Origin: Epichloe hybrida
Lineage: Eukaryota; Ascomycota; Sordariomycetes; Hypocreales; Clavicipitaceae
NCBI GenBank assembly: GCA_019022495.1
Contig: JAFEKR010000012.1
Location: 1,178,001-1,242,000, forward strand
Reading direction: 5' to 3'
DNA length: 64,000 bases
Every line of letters starts with the position of its first letter. The stretch's first letter is position 1. A program made the translations under genes and the position numbers. The notes under the pieces were generated by a model. It was not told where the DNA came from. It did not search any database and saw only the letters and a list, made by a program, of their open reading frames with translations. Below, piece by piece: positions 9,725 through 21,958 of this stretch.

Positions 9725-12700
9725 ATGTCCGTCTGTCTCTCTTCAGCGCAAGAATCCACTTCTTTGCCAGACTTGCAGATACTTCTTCACAACGGCATCG
9801 CTCACGCGCCGGACGCATCTCGACGTAGCCGAGTTGATCCCTGGCTTTACCCGTGGCCATTGTTACTCCCCCACACGACATGTGCTCGAATGTGTGCTCG
9901 AAGAAGTCAAGGGCCTTCGCCGCCGGGTTGTCCCAGGGATCCTTCCCCGGATACAATCTGTACTCTTCTCAGCCAATCCCTCAGAGGCACGATGCCTTTT
10001 CGCGAAATCCCAAGTGCCTCCGATAGAACCCCCATCATGTCCTTCCACTCCCTTCGGACTGGATAGTCCACGTTATAGACAGCATGGCAGTCGAATGGCA
10101 CGTTTCTCAAGAGGAAATTTGCCAGAGACACTGAAGCTTCCTCAAGCGGAATTGGACGGTGATTTTGAAACTGGAGTCTTCGTCATCTTGGCGGCGCCGC
10201 GCCGACGCGCCAGCTGCAAGATCCACAAGATTGCGCAATCTTGTGAGTTGTGGCTCATTTTGCTTCAGGGTGCGAAACCCATTGACGGTAAATGCATCGT
10301 GAACGATATGAGTCACAGTACGCTGGAGTTTCGCTCGTGCGTCACCAAGCGGCCAAGTCTGTTAAATTCTGCCCAGGAGCGAACATTATCAATACTTTGG
10401 AAACAAAGTTGGCCAGTCAGATGCAGGATTTCATCGCCTTTGTCGTATTCGCTGACAAAGGTCAAATTCCAACCATGGCATTGCGACTCGAGACTTCGCA
10501 AATAATGAAGATGGCTGTGGTATGGTCAGTAGTAATAAGACCTTTGCGTTCGACATTTCGGACTCGCGGACAAAGGTTCTCGTTCTTTGCGACTTCAGGC
10601 TCAATCGTGTTTACAGCCTGAACTGCAATGCCAATCTGAAATGTAAGAGGGCAAGACTTTCTCCCCTTGTTGAGCAGATAATCTTCGTTGGCGTCGACAT
10701 GTTCTTTGACGGTGGTATCTATGCGAAACCGACACTTTGTTCCTGAACTTCCTGAAACCCCCAGAAAGTCGAACAAAGTTTTCGGTATGACATCGCGCTA
10801 GAATATCGCGGAGTAGATGCTTGCTGCTCTAATGGACTTGCGCACATCGTCGCAGCGATCCAGGTGATACTTGGGAACGGTGGCTCTCTCAAACATTTGC
10901 CGGTCGAGACCGATAAGTTGGACACTTGTCCCAAAACACAAGATAACGGGGCGCAAACGCGGGACAGGGTTTGTTTTGAAGGAGCTCAAGCTTTGCTCCA
11001 ACTCATTCGTGGACTTGAAGCTGAATATTAGAGCCTTTCCGAGACACCAAATTGAAAGTTGATTCAGATTGAATGTCAAGTCTTCAAGATTCATCTTTTC
11101 CCCTGAATCTTGAGACTTTCTAATGAAACCGCGCAGCCGTAGTGTATAGGCAGTGATATTCTTCTCGTCAAGGCCGGTCAGATAAACTGGATGCATCAAA
11201 AGATGTGAAGATGGGGGTTCATCAGTTGCAGTCATTTTGCCCATTTTCAAGGGCAGGATAGGTGCCTGCTCAACGACCATAGATAGAAGCCTTGGATCCG
11301 GCCCCCGTGATTGTTGATCAGGACAATCTTATTATTTTCACTCTAGGTAATTGCGTCTGTCGTGATTTCCATATTGTCTGATGGAGCGGCCTTACAGCGC
11401 CGATGGCTTTTCCGCGACAATAACCATCAGCCTCTGCGTCGGAACGGCTTACGCTGCCCCGTTGGACTGAGGAAAGACCCTGCAGCAAGATTCTGGAAGA
11501 ACATGGGCGTGCTGCAAACATTTGTCCCGCCGGCTAAAGCAGCCGTGCAGTCGCCGATCAAGACGGCGCGGCAGGCCAGGTCAATGGCAACTGTTGATGC
11601 AGAGCATGCAGTGTCGACCGACATACCTGTACCAGTCCAGCCAAAGAAGTGGCTGACTTTGCCTGCAATATAGCCTTTCAAAGCACCTGTTGCTGAGAAA
11701 GCCGTTGGACAGGTTTGGGAGATGTTGTTCTCATAATCGTTGTTGACGACACCTATATAGCACCCAATACGGGCATCCGGTCTCTTCCAGTGGCAATAAC
11801 CTGACTGAGACAGCTTGGTACGCCATCTGCAAGATCAATCGTTGTTGGGGGTCCATGTGAAGAGCCTCGCGAGGAGACTTCCTGAAGAACTTGTGATCGA
11901 ACGCATCGTGGTTATTTACGAAGTCGCCATGCCATTCTTTTGCTCATCGCCGTTTTCTTACGATCGGAAAACTGTCTCTATAGAGAATCGATCGTTGGGC
12001 AACAATTCGCGATGCTGTGATTGACCGCGCAAAAGAGTTTCGCAATAACTCTGCAGGTCCTCCACCCCAGCTACGTTGCATGACATCCCAATGACTGCGA
12101 CATCATCCTCGGCAATGACGTGTTTGCACTCAAAATCCTATATATTTTTGAGAGCTTGCAGGCTTCTCTCAAAGCCGAAACGGGTTATTTTGGCTGCCAA
12201 GTCTGCGTAATAACATGGGCGGGACGCATTTCTCTGGTCCAAACTCGATAAGTTTGGATTGCCGATCCTGTAGCGATGCAGTGACCGCAGGCCTGAACGT
12301 CTTGATCCAGTTCAACTGTTGTACGAGGAAGGCTCGCGAAGCTACTTCTATAAGATTTTCTTGTCCGGCTAGAACGTATTCAGAATTGACACGTGTGGGC
12401 AACACGAGGATAGAAGAAGCAGGTAGTTCAAATGCAGGTGACTGTTGGCAGTGTCGAAAGAATTTTCCGAGGTCCTTTCCATGAAGACCGCCAGCGTTGA
12501 AGCGTCCATGGAATTCGACCTCATTTGTTGTCATTCCGGCCCTTTGTAGGCCGTCTTTGAGCTCAGCCATGCCGTGAGAGGATGTCGTTATAATAGCTCG
12601 GTTATCATCGTGTAGCACAGAAGCATATGCCCATGGAGCAAACTGTTAGGACGGCAAATATCTTGAACTTTTAATCTCGTCACAATCGGCACTCACCTCT

Positions 12701-13329
12701 GGGAATTTGGCCAGCGGTTTTCGCAGTGAAGACGATGATTGACCTCCTTTCCAAGATGCTATCAACGATTTCGAGGGTCCGGTGCTGTCCCACGCATCTT
12801 GTGCGTCAGATAGTGCCCCAAGCACAAATATCGTGCGAGTCGCAACCGAGGCATGATGAGAAAACTGCGTCCACGTGGCGCTTGACGATACTACAATTGA
12901 GCTGAACACACCGAGGCAGCAGCCAACCGTTTCTGTATAGAGACGAGATGGGACGAAAAACGCCCTCCCTTCTTCGCGACCCGACGCTGTCAATGAGTCC
13001 AGATATTGTAGATACTCAACAAGCTGTGCTATGACGACTAGCGGTCCAAGAATGGCGTTGGGGAGGGCGGCAACGCTCAGATTTGGCGGCAACAGCCCCG
13101 ATCGAAGCCATTCGACCAGCTGCTTTACATGGGCTAGCGCCGGAGTCAGCTGCAACTTTGGGATGGCTTCACATATTGAAGCCCAGACATGCTCAATTCC
13201 CTCGATGTCATGAACAGCCCATTGACTGGCACCATCTTGCTTTGCGCATCTGATTATGCGGCTGAAATGCGGCTCATCAAGAGACATGACTCCGGGCCCG
13301 AATACGAGAAGAGTCCTATGAGTCGCCAT
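9725..13329 (-). pseudogene. Non-reducing polyketide synthase remnant (SAT-KS-AT/PT scraps-reductase)
   Basis: Reading 5' to 3' on the minus strand, the starter-unit acyltransferase (SAT) starts at 13329 with LLVFGPGVMSLDEPHF. It has the GxCxG active site (GCCLG) and continues across a normal intron (GTGAGT to ACAG, about 12689-12655) to about 12170. The ketosynthase follows in broken frames: DVAVIGMSCNVAG near 12080, HMDPQQRL near 11850, and the active-site Cys in SVDTACSAS near 11610. It is lost after ADGYCRGKAIGAV. Next come an acyltransferase-like piece at 11280-10798 (RPVILCFG, IGLDRQMFE), a product-template-like piece (FDFLGVSGSSGTKC, 10776-10462), and the C-terminus of a reductive-release domain (VDYPVRREWKDMM, DNPAAKALDFFEHTFEHMSCGG, 10080-9880). 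ACP and most catalytic parts are missing. At about 3.6 kb it is roughly half the length of an intact gene, so it is non-functional as a synthase. Confidence 0.85.
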
Positions 13330-14003
13330 GGTCTAGACGTGATACCGTAGATGAGGCGTTGTTGAATGTGATGAGTCTGTGTGCCACAAAATGCACTCTC
13401 AACGATGATGCAGCTTTTGAGGGTAAGAGGCACGAAATGCTGTGGTGCGCTTTTGAGGGAAAGCTCCCAGTTGTTCCAGCAGGTGGCACGGCGGCGAGGA
13501 AGTACGCATATATCCGGACTAAACTTTTCAACGGAGCGATACAATGCTTTATTAGTATACAGGATCCCGGACGTTGAATGAGCACTACATTCGTCCGTTG
13601 TGACCTGCCTCGGGGCACTACGTGGGTTGTGGAATACACTTTCACCGGAGATTCATTGCGTCGGTCAGACTTTTTTTTATAACATCAGTGCTGAGAACTC
13701 CGTTGCCTGTCATGCAAGTTGTCGGCGCGTCGTGACACGATGTAGACAATTTGACAAAACTCCGGGCTCCGCCAGCTGTAGTTCAGGAGTCGAAATAAGC
13801 CCGTACCGCCCAAGGGTACACATGGCAGTTATCTCGCAGTCAGCTTAGTACTTCCGTCCGCTGCGCCGACCATATCTCAAAAGATCGTAAACATAGACTC
13901 GAGAAATCGGTTCGCACTTCTGCCATCTCTCTGGACCCCAGCGTTACCAATAACTCGAGCTCTTCATTCCTTGAAGATAACATCGACAGCTGGAGAAGAC
14001 GTA
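13330..14003. promoter_or_regulatory. Former bidirectional promoter between two divergent PKS genes
   Basis: The 674-bp stretch separates the start of the minus-strand non-reducing PKS remnant from the first recognisable coding of the plus-strand reducing PKS remnant. Such head-to-head pairs are normal in clusters that use both enzyme types. No specific operator was identified. Confidence 0.4.
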
Positions 14004-15975
14004 ATGGGTGGCCTCGGTGAGTCAACCGAGGATACCTGAGCTTCGGAGCCGATAGCCATTTTTGGCATGAGTTCCAGGTTCGCAGGAGAGGCAACCGATA
14101 CCGAAAACCTCTGGAGCAGGAATACCTGAGACGCAGCGGCTGGACGCCATTCCCAGCTTCTAGATTCCGAGCCAAAGGGATATACCACCCAAATAATGAG
14201 AAACTTGATACCGTGAGACTCCCTTTATCTTTGCAGTCCTATGAAAGCAGAACTTAGCTTATACATCAGGCAGACTCACGTCAAAGGAGCACACTTTTTG
14301 CAAGAGAATGTTGGTCTATTTAACGCGGCATTCTTTAATTACTCAAGTGAAACAGCGTCGGTAAGCACGCCCGTGAATTATTTGGCCGTCTCCTACTTAC
14401 GAGGACCCTTTTGTTTTCTTTTTTTCTGCATTTTCTGCATTTTCTAGTCGCTTGACCCTCAGTATCGACTGCAGCTAGAGTCCGTTTATGAAGCTATAAA
14501 GAACAGTTAGTATGGGGGGAAACCTATTCCTGTTTCAGTTCTCGGCTTCGCTAATGCGTTCGTTCAGCGGGATTGTCAATGGCCCAAATCGCGGGCTCAA
14601 ATACTTCAGTATTCACGGGAGTCTTTGTACATGATTACAGAGATGGCTTACTCCGTGACCCAGACAATCTCCCCAGATTAATGGCGACTGGTACTGGCGT
14701 GCCAATGACGTCGAATCGCATCCCACGCTTTTTCGATTTCCGGGGTGCAAGCATGACTATTGAAACAGCTTGCTCTTCTGGCATGGTCGCAATGCATCAA
14801 GGCATCCAGAGTTTGAGAACAGGAGAAGCGGACATGGCAATCGTGGACGCGTTGAATGACGGAGACGCTATTCGAGCCGTGATTCGCGAGTCGCTTCAAT
14901 CAAGACGGCGAAACTGAGACCATCGCAGCTCCAAGTCTAGAGGCGCAGCAAGCCTTGATCGGGGGCTGCTATCGAAAAGCCGGCCTGGATCCACAAGACA
15001 CGCAGTATTTCGAGGCACATGGAACGGGGACCCAAGCTGGAAACACCGTCGGGGCAAGGGCCATGGCAACCGTCATTGCAGCTGACCGCGAACCACTGCT
15101 CATCGGGTCCGTTAAGACGAATCTTGGCCATACGGAAGCTGCAAGTGGACTGGCGAGCATTATCATAACCGTCCTTGCTCTAGAGAGAGCCACGATCCCA
15201 CTGTCGATCAATTTTGAGAAGCCAAATCCAAAACTCGCTCTAGACGAATGGAATCTCAAGCTGGTCGGGAGATTGGAGATATGGCCATGGAGCCTAGTCA
15301 GACTAGCCTCGATCAACAACTTTAGGTACGGAGGGACAAATGCACATCTTATCGTAGAAGATGCCACCTCGTGGACTCGGACTAAACCACGCGGGAAGGA
15401 GTCTCTTACAACCTCTGGATATACCCCATTGAACTCCAAAGTGTTCGTTCTCAGTGGAAGAGACGAACCAGCCTGCCAGAGGATTGTTTCAAATCTCGCA
15501 GACTTCCTGAATCGCGTTGGAGTCGGAAAATAAACCCATCTTGGACAGTCTGGCCTACTCGATTGACCATCGCAGAAGTCGACACTGATGGAAATGGCAC
15601 GGTCGTTCAAAACCTTCGGTCGCCAAAGTTTAAGCCTGCTCGAAGTTCGCGGAAGCCAAGGATCGGCGTGGTGTTTACCGGCCAAGGTGCGCAATGGTAT
15701 GCCATTGGTAGAGAGCTCGGCAATCGTATCCGGTGTACAGGGCGTCGATGCAACTAGCGGAGGATTACCTGAAGGTCTTTGGTGCCGAATGGTCACTGTC
15801 AGAGGAACTCTCGCGGGACGCTCAAGATTCGCGCGTCAGCGAAGTCGGCCTCGCCACACCGACATGTGTCGCAGTGCAAATATGCAAAGCAAATATGCAA
15901 ATAGACATGGCGCGACGGGAAGCCACGCAGCCCACGCTGACCACTGACCCACTCGACAGCTGTTTGGCAAGCTGA
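14004..15975 (+). pseudogene. Highly reducing polyketide synthase remnant (KS and start of AT)
   Basis: The ketosynthase begins near 14050 with EPIAIFGMSSRFAGEATD, which soon hits stops. It resumes at 14260-14340 (THVKGAHFLQENVGLFNAAF) and, after an intron-like break, at LDPQYRLQLESVYEAI (14453). The active-site Cys is in ETACSSGMVAM (about 14770), and both active-site His motifs remain (EAHGTGTQAG near 15020; NLGHTEAASG near 15125). Between GEADMAIV and DAIRAVIRES roughly 70 residues expected of the fold are absent, then the frame shifts near 14890. The linker and start of the acyltransferase follow (IGVVFTGQGAQW near 15670; LAEDYLKVFGAEWSLSEELS near 15755), and then the homology decays. AT active site, DH, MT, ER, KR and ACP are all missing. 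The gene would originally have been 7 kb or more; this is a clear pseudogene. Confidence 0.88.
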
Positions 15976-16205
15976 TGAGAAGGAGCTACTAATCATAAGC
16001 CAATCAAGTGTGTTCTGTTTCCGCTCGACCCAACCGACCAGCTGTACAGCTGGCCACGGCTTAGATCAAGTTGGATTTTGTACAACAAGGTGATGATTCC
16101 AGATTTGCCTGGCCAACTTATCAGTGCATTCTGTCTTCCACGCTCGGATCCCACGATTCTTGGATAAGTTTCTCAATACTAAGAACATGTCTCAACTAAG
16201 TGAAT

Positions 16206-17930
16206 CTAAGCAGCTAACAGACCTTGACGAAGCTAAAAAGCGCCATGTGTTCTACGGCTCAGGTCCCATCGAAGACCCTTTCATCGTCGAATTTTGAAAC
16301 AATGACCCCCAGGGAATCCCATGAACTGGAGCACCTTCAGAAAATGGTTCATCACTGCCATAACAACCTTGTCTGCATTTGCCGCAACCTTCACATCATC
16401 AGCGTATTCGGTATCTGCTAGAGAAATCACCCACGGGTTTGGGGTTTGGGGTTTGACATCAGCTCTGAGGTCTTTATTATTAGCGTTTCACTTTTCTTCC
16501 TCGGCTTTGCTGTCGGTCCAGTCCTTTGGGGTCCTTTGGTGAGTATAGATGTAATTTCATGTTCCGATTGTGGAGTCCACAAACATCATCACATTGGCCA
16601 ACGTTCTTCGTCAAAATAGTAAGTCTTGGAGCAGCCTGCTTTGGGAATAATTCAGTCCAGCGACACCCTCCTGCTAATTGAAAGAAGGTCCGAGCTTTAC
16701 GGAAGACAGATACTTTGGAATGTTTCCTATGTTGCTATGGTGGCCTTCATGGCGGGCTCAGCTGGTAGCCAAAATATCGAGACGCTCGTCCTCTACGATT
16801 CTTTGCTGGGACATTTGCTGGATCTCCAGTCGTAAACTCGGGTGGCGCCATAGCAGATCTTTTCCCACCGGCCCAGAGAGGGCTCGCCATGACCGTTTAT
16901 TGTGTGGCCCCTTTCCTTGGACCTATTCTCGGCCCCGTTGTTGGTGGCTTCATATCACAAACGTGGGATGGAGGTGGGTACAGGTAGTGTGCATCATTTT
17001 CATTGGTGTCATAGGTATCTTTCTCTTTTTTCTCCCTTGGTTCTTTTTAACTTGACCGCATGACGGGCACGTCTGGGGGTTCAGGTGAAGCTGACGAAGA
17101 AGTAAAGGCGTTATTGGCGTGATTTTCATCCCAGAGACGTATGGTCCAGTGCTTCTCATCAGGAGAGCAAAAGTTTTGTCCAAAGCCGCCGGCCATAAAT
17201 TCATCAGTGTTCTCGAGAAGAGCCAAGGCAAGAAGCAACCACGGGAAGTCTTGCGAGAGCTTTATTGCGTCTTTGGAGTTTCCTGTTCTTGGAACCAATC
17301 GTTTTAGTGGGTTCCGTCTACATGGCCATCATCTATGGCACCGTTTACATGTTCATGGGGGCTATGCCCATCGTATATAACCGTGATCGCGGATGATTGG
17401 TGGACTGGCTTTCATGGGCGTCGTGGTCGGAATCATTCTCGGACTAGTTTATGCCATTTGGGAGAACCGTCGTCATAGGAAAATATTCCCAACGCAGAGT
17501 GCCGCCTGCCACCGGCCGTCGTCGGTGCCGTTGCCCTCCCGGTCGGCATGTTTGCATTTGCCTGGACAAACTACCCCCAGCTTTCACTGGTCTGTCAGCA
17601 TCATCGAGTCTGCCCCATTTGGATTTGGCTGCGTCCTGGTCATCTTACCAGTTATGAACTAGCTCATCGACACTTAAACTATGTACGCAGCCTCTTTTCT
17701 CGCGGCTGCAGCGATTTTCCGTTCCATCGTTGGTACTGTCTTTCCGCTATTCACGCACCAGATGTACCAGTCACTCGGAATTCACTGGGCAACTTCTATA
17801 CTGGCTTTCCTCGCGCTAGTTTGCATGCCTTTTACGTTCATCATGTATCGATATGGTGGTCCGTTGAGGATGAAATGCGAATATGCTTTTGAAGCGGCCG
17901 AGATGATGAAAAAGATGCAGACACAACAAA
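16206..17930 (+). pseudogene. MFS drug/polyamine exporter (DHA1-type) remnant
   Basis: Fragments of a 12-helix major facilitator are visible in order but in changing frames. They include DPQGIPMNWSTFRKWFITAI and FAATFTSSAYSVSAREIT (16310-16430), YGRQILWNVSYVAMVAFMAG (16700-16760), then [20 protein letters not shown] and [12 protein letters not shown] (16840-16950). Later come FIPETYGPVLLIRRAKVLSK (17120-17180), FMGAMPIVYNRDRG (17350-17390), and a last stretch FRSIVGTVFPLFTHQMYQSL with MYRYGGPLRMK (17700-17880). Many frameshifts separate them, so no full transporter can be made. Its position beside two PKS remnants suggests it exported the cluster's product (inference). Confidence 0.85.
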
Positions 17931-18585
17931 CAACGACCGCGTTTATCGCAGACTCGACTCAGTGCATTTCTGTCAGTGCAGTTATATGCTCGCAGAAACA
18001 GTGTGTGCCGCTGTGAAAGACGCCGCGCGGCTTGCAGAGCATCTACTACTAATTCCCAAGCCTGTCGGTGGTGAGTTTGCTATCGAACCCGCCATTCCAG
18101 ATCCTTTTTTTTTTTTCCGAATATTCGACAGTCACGAATCGAATACGTCAAGTGTGGTAGTATGGTAGTATCCGAAAATACCCGGCCATACTTGAGCGCA
18201 TTGTTGTGGCTAAATGAGATTGTATTGACATGCAATAACTAACTAAGGCAGGCTACAGGCGACGAAGTTGTTTCAAGGCATCGCAATGTACGTCTTCTGG
18301 CCGGGGCTACAGTAAATCTCGGCATTCGGTTCGTCAAACGTTCGTATAAAAGGGTTTAGCCGAGATTTGAGGAACAATACTCCGTACCTGGTAGCTTAGT
18401 AGTACGGATATACCCGCGCTTGCTCCGTACAAGTGGCGGAATGTATAAAGAATACATGAGAGCAAGATTCATGCTGCTTTGCAAGTCATATGGAAACACG
18501 ACTACTCTCACGGACCTTGATTGTACGGCGCGACAAAACCCAGACGCAATCATCCCCACGTCTGCGCCTCATTGAACGGCCCAAC
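17931..18585. other. Intergenic, no gene seen
   Basis: Contains a T run near 18104-18117 and several copies of a TACTCCGTA/TACGGA motif (near 18380, 18407, 18424). The same motif recurs at 24637 and 24852. The end of this stretch should hold the GH43 promoter. No coding region was recognised. Confidence 0.45.
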
Positions 18586-20366
18586 ATGTTTGGGGGGGCA
18601 CTGCTTTTCGTGGCCTTGGCCGCGTCGGCGCTCGCCTCTGTTCTTTCTTCTTTCCAGGCAGTATTGTGGGAGGATCTGCCAGACCTGGATGTGTTCCGTG
18701 TGGGGAATGACTTTTACTACTCGGCGTCGACCATGCATTATTCCCCCGGTGTAAGATGACAGACAATGAGTAGTTCACATGATGGTATCATCCAAGTCGC
18801 TGACTTTCATGCCAGGCACCTCTGCTCCACAGCAAGGATCTCATCAAGTATGTTTGACGAACTGCATCGGGCAGGATGGATTCGCTGGCTAATTGGAGTT
18901 CTCAGCTGGGAGTACGTAAGCCATTCTGTTCCAGATCTGGACTGGGGACCCAAGTACTCTCTCGAGGGCGGGCAGAGTGCATACGTCGAGGGAGTTTTTG
19001 CCTCTTCCGTGCGTCGACGGCCAAGCGATGGGAAGTGGTTCTGGGTCGGTTGCGTCGAATACAGCCGCTCCTACATCTACGCGGCGTCTTCGGCCGCAGG
19101 GCCATGGACGAAATGGGCCGAGTTTTCCAACCATTGTTTCTACGACTGCGGTCTCTTGTTCGACGACGACGACGACAGCACACCATATGTCGCGTACGGT
19201 GCCAAGACGATCCTAGTCGCCAAGCTCTCAAAGGATCTGAAGTCCCTGGTAGGCAGTCGACCGGTGCATACGTACGGCGGGAAAGCCGAGGGCAGCAGAA
19301 TGTACAAGATCAAGGGCACCTACTACATCCTCAACGTCGACCCTAAAACGTCCATCGAGTACGTGATGCAGTCCAAGAATGTATACGGCCCCTACCAGTC
19401 GGCTACACTGGCCAATGGACCAAAGTGTCCTGTTCCTGGCGCGGGATCACCTCAGCAGGGTACGTCTGACGAGCGGGCTAGAAAGTTGCCGCGTGCTAAT
19501 ACAAGGATGACTGAACCAACTTCTCACTAGGAGGCATTGTCGATGATCCGCAGGGGAACTGGTACTACATGGCTTTTTGCAACTCGCATCCCGGCGGCCG
19601 CGTGCCCGTCATCGCTCCCATCACCTTCAACGGCCAGGGTTTCCCTCAACTGCGCAATTCGAACGAGTGGCCCTCGCCCATGACGCCGCCCATGCGATCC
19701 GCCGCCGTACAGCCCGCGTATTATCAAGATGACTTTGACGGCCCGAGTCTAGGTCCAAAATGGGAGTGGAACCACAACCCAATGATATCAGCATTCAGCC
19801 TCGGCAACGGCAACGGCACCGGATTGACTCTGCGAACGGCAAGTGTAACAAAGGACCTGTACCAAGCGCAGAATACTCTCACTCATCGCATCTTGGGCCC
19901 AAAGAGCCGCGCGACAATCAAACTATCCTACAAGGATATGAAGGCGGGAGATCGCGCAGGCTTGGTCTTGTTAAGGGACCTCTCGGCGTGGGTCGGCGTC
20001 ATCAACAACGATGGCAAGGTTTCTGTCGGCGTGTGGACAGGCTGTGCCCTGACCCTGACCAAGGGAAACAATCAATGGTCTACGACGGCAACTGGCTCGC
20101 TACAGACTTCGGCTGCCATTCCTCGCACGGAAGAGAAGAGCATTTGGCTGCGTGCCACCGCGAATGTTGCACCATATGGTCCGCATACCGTTGAGTTCTC
20201 CTATTCCACCGATGGAGACGACTTCCTCGACATCGGCAGCCCTTTTACCATGAAGACGAACTGGAATTTCTACCTGGGTTATAGATATGGCATTTTCAAC
20301 TTTGCAACGCAGTCGCTTGGGGGCAGTGTTGACGTAGGCAGCTTCACATTGGACCGCGCTTCATGA
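18586..20366 (+). CDS. Secreted glycoside hydrolase family 43 (xylosidase/arabinofuranosidase type)
   Basis: Four exons (18586-18750, 18816-18847, 18906-19459, 19531-20366) give 528 aa with all junctions in frame. The signal peptide is MFGGALLFVALAASALAS. The catalytic five-bladed propeller follows: the general base is Asp33 or Asp35 in LPDLDVFRVG, with HYSPGAPLLHSKDLI across intron 1. The pKa-tuning Asp lies in FDDDDDSTPYVAYG (about 152-156), and the acid Glu194 is in GGKAEGSRMYK. The C-terminal part (YYQDDFDGPSLGPKWEWNHN to the end) is the beta-sandwich module often joined to fungal GH43 enzymes. It should act outside the cell on arabinose- or xylose-containing plant polymers; exact specificity cannot be read from the sequence. 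It appears intact. Confidence 0.9.
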
Positions 20367-20994
20367 AGCTGTATCATCGGGAACTCTTTTGTGTGCCATG
20401 TCCGAGTTCGAATCATGGGGTCACGAAAACTAAGAGCGTCATTGGTCCAATCAGGAAGTCGGCCGAACGGTGGTGGTGTTCCTTTTCCGAGACAGTAATG
20501 TAGCAAGTAACTTGATAATCTTTCTTTTCTATTTTTTTTTTTTTTTTTTTTTGCTTCACAGACATCCTCCCACCATCGATTCCCTCCACTAGTGGGTACG
20601 GTACTAATGCGTAAGAGTTCACGTCATAAGTTGTTTCCTAGAATCTGGCACCACCCGTGATCCAATTCCGAGTTCCCTGAAAACGCTACGTCATAGAGTC
20701 TCTTATATCCATTACCCCGCCCGCTCCAAGACATGGAAACAACTTGTTTACTCAAAATTTGTGCCATTCACGCTCCTCAGATACCTGCAAAACATACACG
20801 TAAAGGCAATTCATTCTATGCTACGAGACCAGACGGAAAGTCAAGATGGCAGCGCAATTCAACAATGGTAGAGGCTATGAATCACCCCCCCCCCGGGCAT
20901 CTATACCCTCGAAATTTATATCTAATACGCCGCTTCACAAAAAGAGCAGGAAATTCCCATCTCGAAGCAGTCCTTCCCAGGCACTGACCGTGAC
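20367..20994. other. Intergenic, no gene seen
   Basis: Holds the 3' end region of the GH43 gene, a T run at about 20532-20552, and the likely promoter of the dehydrogenase at 20995. A C run lies near 20885. Nothing else was recognised. Confidence 0.45.
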
Positions 20995-21958
20995 ATGCCT
21001 TCCCCCAAGCCTGTCAGAGGTGAACTGCCCGACGGACGGGGAGAGGCTCGCAGCTACCTGGCCGCGAACAAGCTCAAGGGCAAACGAGCACTAATCACCG
21101 GCGGCGATAGTGGCATCGGGGCAGCTACAGCGGTGTTGTTTGCCAAAGAGGGCGCCGTGGTAACCATCGCCCATCTTCCCGAGGAAGAGGGCGATGCGCG
21201 GGACACTCAAAAGCAGGTCGAGAAAGCAGGTGGTGCTTGCCATGTCGTTTCTGCTGATTTAGTAAAGAGGGAAAACTGTCAGAGGGTGATTGATTTTGCG
21301 ATTGAAAAGATGAAGGGCATCGACATATTGTTCAACAATGCCGCATGTAGGTCCAGACACACACCACACACCACACGCACGCACACTGTAACATGCCACG
21401 AGCTAAACAAGGTTGCAGACCAGATGATGGTGGAAGATATCGCAGACCTGTCAGAAGACCAATGGGTGCATACATTCGACATCAACATGCATGCTTACTT
21501 TTACATGGCCAAGTACGCCCTGCGCCACATGCAACGCGGGTCCGTCATCATCAACAATGCGTCCATCAACGCATACATTGGTCGACCGGATCTGCTAGAC
21601 TATACCTCGTCCAAAGGAGCCATCGTTTCCTTCACGCGAGGCCTGAGCAATCAATACATTTCGAAAGGGATCAGGGTCAATGCTGTCGCGCCAGGGCCGG
21701 GCAAGTTTTTGTTCCCATCATGCGACCAGAGTAAAGTACTAGTCAAGCTAACAATCAATTCAACCCTACCTAGTTTGGACTCCCCTCATCCCAGCCACCA
21801 TGAACGACGAGGTGCAAAGGCAGTTCACGAGCCCGATGGGACGACCGGCACAGCCGTCGGAAATCGCATCGTGCGTTGTGTTTCTCGCGTCAGTGGACAG
21901 CTCTTGCGTAAGTGGTCAGACGATACACTGCAATGGTGGTACCGTTGTCAACGGTTGA
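20995..21958 (+). CDS. Short-chain dehydrogenase/reductase
   Basis: Three exons (20995-21346, 21419-21700, 21774-21958) give 272 aa. The classical SDR features are all present: the cofactor motif TGGDSGIG at residues 35-42, NNAA at 114-117 in the usual NNAG position, catalytic Ser166 (INNASIN), and YxxxK as Tyr179-Lys183 (YTSSKGA). Then come VNAVAPGPVWTPL and a C-terminal SGQTIHCNGGT. The N-terminal extension before KGKRALITGG is typical of the YhdF/YghA-like class of NAD(P) oxidoreductases. Intron 2 reads GCAAGT...TAG with a perfect branch site GCTAAC, so it appears to be a GC-AG intron; only this choice restores APGPVWTPL. The substrate is unknown. Confidence 0.88.
21701..21773 (+). other. 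Probable GC-AG intron
   Basis: The 73-nt intron starts GCAAGT instead of GTAAGT, contains GCTAAC near 21747 and ends CTAG. Joining 21700 to 21774 restores the conserved SDR segment; GT donors nearby do not keep frame. Confidence 0.75.

Noticed and set aside
9612..10621. Long plus-strand frames in the PKS region
   Set aside because: The minus strand shows conserved reductive-release and PKS segments in order; the plus-strand frames are shadows.
20405..20430. GAGTTCGAATC resembling a tRNA T-loop
   Set aside because: No D-arm or acceptor pairing 50-60 bp upstream; a similar hit near 5573 also fails.
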